From assembly GCF_000003815.2 (NCBI RefSeq), contig NC_049980.1:14656293-14718292 (forward strand): a DNA stretch of 62,000 nucleotides, written 5' to 3'. The stretch comes from Branchiostoma floridae. Lineage: Eukaryota; Chordata; Leptocardii; Amphioxiformes; Branchiostomatidae. Shown in pieces: positions 58,201 to 62,000 of this stretch. A model generated the notes under the pieces. It was not told the origin of the DNA. It did not search any database and was given only the letters and a program-made list of their open reading frames with translations. Made by a program: the position numbers and the translations under genes. How positions within the stretch are numbered: position 1 is the stretch's first letter; every line of letters begins with the position of its first letter.

Positions 58201-61200
58201 TGCGGTGTCCACAGCCTGCCGTGGTCCACGGTCACAATCTCCACCTCATCGTACAGGGAGGGCAGCCAGGCCAGACGGCCATCGATCCAGCGCTAACACA
58301 AAGTCGTAACAGTACCGTTACTTCATTCTCATCGCGGTCTATCCAATATACCTTTATACCTTACCTTGGTAAAGGGTTCTGCTAAATTGGACTGACTGCT
58401 AAATTGGACTTACTGACGTTTCCACTTGCGGGGTTTGCCTCGAGCTCTAACCATCTGTTAGACAATCAGAGAATCGCATCATCGATTTGGCTGACCGCTG
58501 ATTAGAAGCCACGCCCACAAAATGGTAAACCTTAGCACCTTCTTACCACGGTATATTGAAAGGCAAGGCTTTGTGTAACAGCATGAGTCACTTATAATAC
58601 AAGGAGAACGTTAATGTGTAGCTCACCAGTTGGAAGACGACGTCGGTAGTGATGGTATGTGAGGCCTCATCCTGAACATCACGACAGAAAATCACAAAAA
58701 TTAATGTGAACAGACGAAAGGACAAAATATCAGTATAATATGTAACATGTTCTCTTTTGCCAGTTTAGTTCTACCCTGTACGTTGTTGACATCGCGAATC
58801 GGGTGCCTGGGTGAATCCTGATTCCCGAAACCTGGCATGATTGGATAAGGACGCTGCTTTTGCATTTTGCAAATATCCCTCGGAGCCCAGGACAAGATCT
58901 AAGGTAAGCTGATCTGTATGACCACATGTCCCAAATGTGTACTTACCAAGTCGATGATATCCTTCACCCTGCCGGCTACTGTGACGTTTACCGCATGTTT
59001 CCCTGGAGGAAGCTCCTTACTGTACGGACTCTTCTCAAACTTGTCAATCAGGAGCTGCGAACGGCGGTCCACTGTTAAGAAATAAAAATGTACCCGAGTT
59101 CCTTCGATGACGTTTCCACAATGGATTGACAAAACATAACGTTATTAATGACGTGAGTCACTAGTTCGTAATCATGTCAGTCATATTTCAGCAATGTCAT
59201 CATATACTTGAGACGTGTTTTTCAATCCGAGGATCGTCCCTACCTTGACACGTTGGTAAAGGGTTGTTCCATGTAGCGTCAGCAGTACATTTTGCCATGG
59301 TGGCTCCCTGGAGGGAATACCCGGTCTCACAGGAGTACGTCACCTGCTCGCCCGGCCAGTACCGCCGGCGGAAAGGGTGCAGCAGCACACCGCGGGGTAC
59401 GCCCCGGTTCTCACACACCTGTCCTGGACAGAACGGAAAGAAACACGTAACGTTCAAAATTTAATGGTATTTTTCAAAACATGGCAAAGACCTAAGCTAC
59501 AAGTAGATGTTGGCAAAGGCTAAATCGTCACGTATTCCTAGCTACCCTTTTCTGTGACACCCCTCTGTAAAGTGGTCTGCCACAGAAAGGGGCAGTTTAA
59601 TAGGAAACATAACGATTAAGCCTTCCCACAAATCTGCTTGGAGATGAACGAAAACCAATTGAGTCTGGGTCAAATAAAGTAGCCTGCAACTCAGTATTGT
59701 TAGCTTTAGCCACCTCCAACCGTTGGCGGAGGAGGTGGCTAAAGTACAATGGGAAGCGTACTAAAGCTGACCAAACTCCAGACTACAAATGGAGTACACC
59801 GGATTGGCTTGTGATGGTTTATTATGTTTGATATCTATGTACAAATTAATGAAAACTGTACCATTACAGGGCCGTGTATCGCAGTACTCCCACGTCCCGT
59901 TCACGTCCACACCGCACCAGGGGCGTTCCGCTCCGTCCGGGTTACGGCAGTAGTTCTGCTGCAGGTTTGCCCAGGGGTACGTCTGTATCTGGTGCGGTCT
60001 GGTGACCCAGTCCAGACACGGCCGGCTGTTCATGGTCCTGCTGGTGGTGCCGACATAGTTCGCACCATTGCCGCGATAACAGTCTGTACAGGGACAGCAT
60101 GGGTTAGAAAGAACGTTAGGATGGTAAATGTTCATAATTAACGATATCATCGTCATCATCAACAACTTCATATTTATCAAGATCATCATCATTATCATAA
60201 GATCTATCATCATTAGCATCATCTCTAGTGGCTACCAGCCCACTGTTTCTCGCTACGAGTTCCTCTTTTCCCAATGTTTTAAATAATATGATATGATATG
60301 ATATGATATGGTATGATATGATATGATATGGTATGATAGAAGGGCCTGTAAGTTAGTAACTGAGTACAAACCTTCTTTGGACTGCCCCTGTGCACAGTTC
60401 TGCCACGGGAGGGACGTGCAGGACGGCAGTAAGCTCCAGGACTTCTCTGATGAGCAGCTTTGCTTGACTTCCTCGCACCATGACCTGCACGGAGGCACAC
60501 GTCGCGCCGAGGAACATCGTGGCACGAGGTTATGGCACATGTACTCTGCAATCTGTGGATCAGTGCGATATGGTGGAAAAGAAACATTTAGAAAAGGCAC
60601 GAAAAACATGAGGTACAGGTTATCAGTATTTTACCACCTCAAGCATAGCTGTATATCATTGCCACAAGAGAATCCCGTACGATGTCCATCTTGCCGCGAG
60701 CATCTTGTTTTATGCACTTAAAGACTACTACAATGAATCTCTTGTAGCATTTAAAGAGTATTTAATATATAATGAATCTCTTTTAGCGAGTGTAACCTGT
60801 GAATGGCAAGCGCTATCAGACAGGTCCTTCAGCAGTGGAAGATCCTCCCACTCCAACAGCTCCGCGCTGTCTCGGTGATGTAGTAGGCTTGGGAAGGTTG
60901 TTGCCCACCCACTCACACCTTCTGGTGGACACATGTCTGCCAGTTCATCGGGTATACCCTGGCATTCTACAGAACAAGGATAAAAGCGATTTTTCCCCAT
61001 CTACATTTATTCAATGCTGAAGATTTATCATGGGAGTATTTGATCCATCCAAAAAGTAGCAATGGGTTTTGTAATAGTCTTCTTCAATGTTTACATCCAT
61101 GCAGTCGACAAGCTTCCGCCAAATTCATTTATGGTCAAAAAATCGCCCGATTTCAAACGACAGAAAACAGCCGAGCCAGTACCTCCGTTTTCATGGAGAT

Positions 61201-61489
61201 AGCTACCCTAACTTATTTATTGGGCTCTGTGACCTCCTAAATTGAATCACGGAATTATCGACAAAATGGGCTCATTACTGATGATGAGGTCACAGATTCA
61301 TTGGCCGGTGGGTTTTTAATTTGAGCTATGTGACAAGGGCTTTAAACATTTCCACCGTACGTGAAAACATACCGCAGTTGCGCGTGTCGCTCCTATCCCA
61401 GCACCTGACGTTCCCGTCGCACACCTGGTCCATCGGGATGCACTTCCCGCCATCGGCGCAGAGGAACCCGACGTCACAAGCTACAGGAT
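54938..61489 (-). CDS. Modular Cys-loop ligand-gated channel: LDLa-CRD-kringle-sushi-LBD-4TM, 5' end not seen
   Basis: Thirteen exons, in coding order 61373-61489, 60797-60966, 60372-60552, 59862-60083, 59244-59423, 58947-59071, 58627-58671, 58183-58292, 57501-57577, 56900-57114, 56283-56502, 55478-55646 and 54938-55289, join with GT-AG junctions and one frame into about 726 residues. The N-terminal half carries four extracellular modules. The C-terminal half is a pentameric ligand-gated ion channel subunit with a 13-residue Cys-loop, M1-M3, a cytoplasmic loop and M4. It should sit in the plasma membrane with the modules outside. The start codon and signal peptide lie beyond the right edge. 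The -1' acidic residue before M2 resembles cation-selective (nicotinic-type) channels, but the transmitter-binding aromatics are absent. I know of no described channel with this architecture. Because phases agree across all junctions, one gene is far likelier than several neighbours. Confidence 0.85.
55478..56502 (-). CDS. Channel gene: M1-M3 membrane exons
   Basis: Exon 56283-56502 carries [10 protein letters not shown]1 ([18 protein letters not shown]), the short loop GKGDR and M2 ([20 protein letters not shown]). Exon 55478-55646 carries M3 ([20 protein letters not shown]) and the start of the cytoplasmic loop. By ungapped alignment to nicotinic alpha-7, M2 has Asp at -1', Arg at 0', Gln at 2', Lys at 6' (codon 56359-56361), Leu at 9' and Glu at 20'. 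The gate Leu and flanking acids are conserved; Lys at 6' is highly unusual in the pore. Confidence 0.93.
56750..56827. repeat. Fragment related to the AGCCCCTGT-type MITE
   Basis: Read on the - strand from about 56827 it begins AGCCCCTGTTATACATTC and later reads GTGTTGGGAGTAG, echoing the end and interior of the 50545-50829 element. It lies in an intron of the channel gene and is incomplete. Confidence 0.4.
56900..59071 (-). CDS. Channel gene: ligand-binding domain exons
   Basis: Exons 58947-59071 ([20 protein letters not shown], then [17 protein letters not shown]), 58627-58671 ([15 protein letters not shown]), 58183-58292 ([18 protein letters not shown] ... LWTPHLKLL), 57501-57577 ([15 protein letters not shown]) and 56900-57114. 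The last contains the Cys-loop [17 protein letters not shown], with exactly 13 residues between the cysteines and the FPFD core. The W-x-D-x-R-L-x-W and G-x-V-x-W motifs are also family hallmarks. Loop B lacks its Trp (ISANHVSTF replaces the usual G-S-W-x-Y region), loop C is short with no vicinal cysteines, and the loop D aromatic is Val. Acetylcholine binding in the nicotinic manner is therefore unlikely. Confidence 0.92.
59244..59423 (-). CDS. Channel gene: sushi (CCP) module exon
   Basis: A single phase 1-1 exon of 180 nt, reading [50 protein letters not shown]. The four cysteines, the buried Trp before the last Cys and the Y.C..GY.L.G motif are typical of complement control protein modules. 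It lies directly before the channel's ligand-binding domain. Confidence 0.94.
59862..60083 (-). CDS. Channel gene: kringle module exon
   Basis: A single phase 1-1 exon of 222 nt. It begins [18 protein letters not shown] and contains [27 protein letters not shown] and RPCN. All six kringle cysteines and the hallmark YCRNPDG..RPWC segment are intact. CRD followed immediately by kringle is the order in ROR receptor tyrosine kinases. Confidence 0.95.
60284..60338. repeat. 5-bp microsatellite (gatat)n
   Basis: About eleven units of atgat/ggtat type lie in the channel-gene intron between the CRD and kringle exons. Nearby 60130-60225 is a loose ATC-rich tract. Confidence 0.9.
60372..60966 (-). CDS. 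Channel gene: Frizzled-type cysteine-rich domain exons
   Basis: Exons 60797-60966 and 60372-60552 (phases 1-0 and 0-1). Key blocks are [58 protein letters not shown] and [13 protein letters not shown]. All ten conserved cysteines and the P-P-C-R-x-x-C motif of the Fz fold are present. In Frizzled, ROR and MuSK this domain binds Wnt lipids or related ligands. It directly follows LDLa, a neighbour pair also seen in corin. Confidence 0.93.
61373..61489 (-). CDS. Channel gene: LDLa module exon
   Basis: A phase 1-1 exon of 117 nt encoding [19 protein letters not shown] then [17 protein letters not shown]. All six cysteines of an LDL-receptor class A module are present. The calcium-binding end is altered: the usual D-C-x-D-G-S-D-E pattern reads R-C-W-D-R-S-D-T. 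Calcium binding may be weakened. The donor is gtatgt. Confidence 0.9.
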
Positions 61490-62000
61490 CTGACGGTACC
61501 AGATTGTGCATGTAAATATCCCTTACTAGTGGAAACATCACTTGCTGAACTGTGCATTGCACGAACTAACCACAAGCTACTAGCACTCAAAAGCTGAAGA
61601 GCATTTTATGCACCGGGACAATTTGTTGAATCGTGATTCTTGTGTCAACGTGGGAAATCTATCTGAGCAACCACCAAAAGCAGTCACATTGGCCAGGTGG
61701 TCCTCTAGTATGGGTGGTCACTTGTACACGCTTTGCTGTAATTAGAGAGATTCGGACTTCGGTAGGATGACAACTTACAATTGCATCTTGGTTCAAGCAT
61801 GAAACTAACAAACAGTACCTCTGTCATATGAAGTTTGCTGGCAAACTTCAGATCCATTTAGAGCGGAAGTTCATGCATTGTAAAAAGAATTTTATTTTTA
61901 ATACCTTCCTTCTATACAACGTCGTAGCATTCCATCATAACCATGTTATATATGGCAAGAAATCGGACATAGAAAAACATGACCCATTTCAGAACTTTAC
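61490..62000. other. Right edge: upstream intron of the channel gene
   Basis: The LDLa exon starts in phase 1, so the gene continues to the right. I found no cysteine-rich module, signal peptide or start codon with a matching donor in these 511 bases on the - strand. Confidence 0.6.

Noticed and set aside
59625-59660. Short match to the MULE-like terminal sequence (atctgcttggagat)
   Set aside because: Only about 14 bases match and no second end is present; too little to call an element.
59824-60141. Plus-strand open frame of 105 codons opposite the kringle exon
   Set aside because: It is a shadow of the kringle exon, produced by GC-rich codons on the opposite strand.
1-62000. CRISPR arrays, bacterial operons, ribosomal or transfer RNA genes
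   Set aside because: The sequence is animal nuclear DNA with spliced genes; no regular repeat-spacer array and no recognisable RNA gene was seen.

Overview
The window is animal nuclear DNA: long GT-AG introns, short modular exons, extracellular-matrix domains and many small inverted-repeat DNA transposons. Gene content (one LAMA1/LAMA2-type laminin alpha chain), intron-exon style and repeat content fit a cephalochordate (amphioxus, Branchiostoma); the genus is inferred from sequence style, not proven. One block of 921 Ns (24587-25507) marks an assembly gap.

Positions 1-4398 hold no exon I can support; a hAT-like element there carries a second insertion. From 4399 to 51884 on the + strand runs one laminin alpha gene, which I read as 66 exons (one mostly inside the gap), about 3266 visible residues. 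Every junction checked uses GT-AG and keeps frame. Domain order is LN, LEa, L4a, LEb, L4b, LEc, coiled coil, LG1-3, a Thr/Pro-rich linker, LG4-5, stop at 51884. The signal-peptide exon was not found. Besides the main chain there are four candidate alternative exons or splice sites: a diverged L4 exon with a hexapeptide repeat (16482), a tandemly duplicated 3' splice site (25821-25898), a 72-nt cassette exon (28040-28111) and a diverged duplicate of an LG5 exon (49806).

Positions 51885-54937 hold the laminin 3' UTR with several AATAAA signals, then a short intergenic stretch with a 124-bp MITE.

From 61489 down to 54938 on the - strand runs a second gene, converging tail to tail on the laminin. 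It is the most striking object here: a pentameric (Cys-loop) ligand-gated ion channel subunit whose ectodomain is preceded by LDLa, Frizzled-type cysteine-rich (CRD), kringle and sushi/CCP modules. The coding frame is continuous across 13 visible exons, and every module border lies in phase 1. CRD followed by kringle is the order found in ROR-family receptors. The gene's 5' end, including any signal peptide, lies beyond the right edge. To my knowledge this architecture is not a described channel class.

The two genes are not obviously in one pathway. Laminin alpha is a basement-membrane organiser. The second gene looks like a channel with built-in extracellular adhesion or clustering modules.
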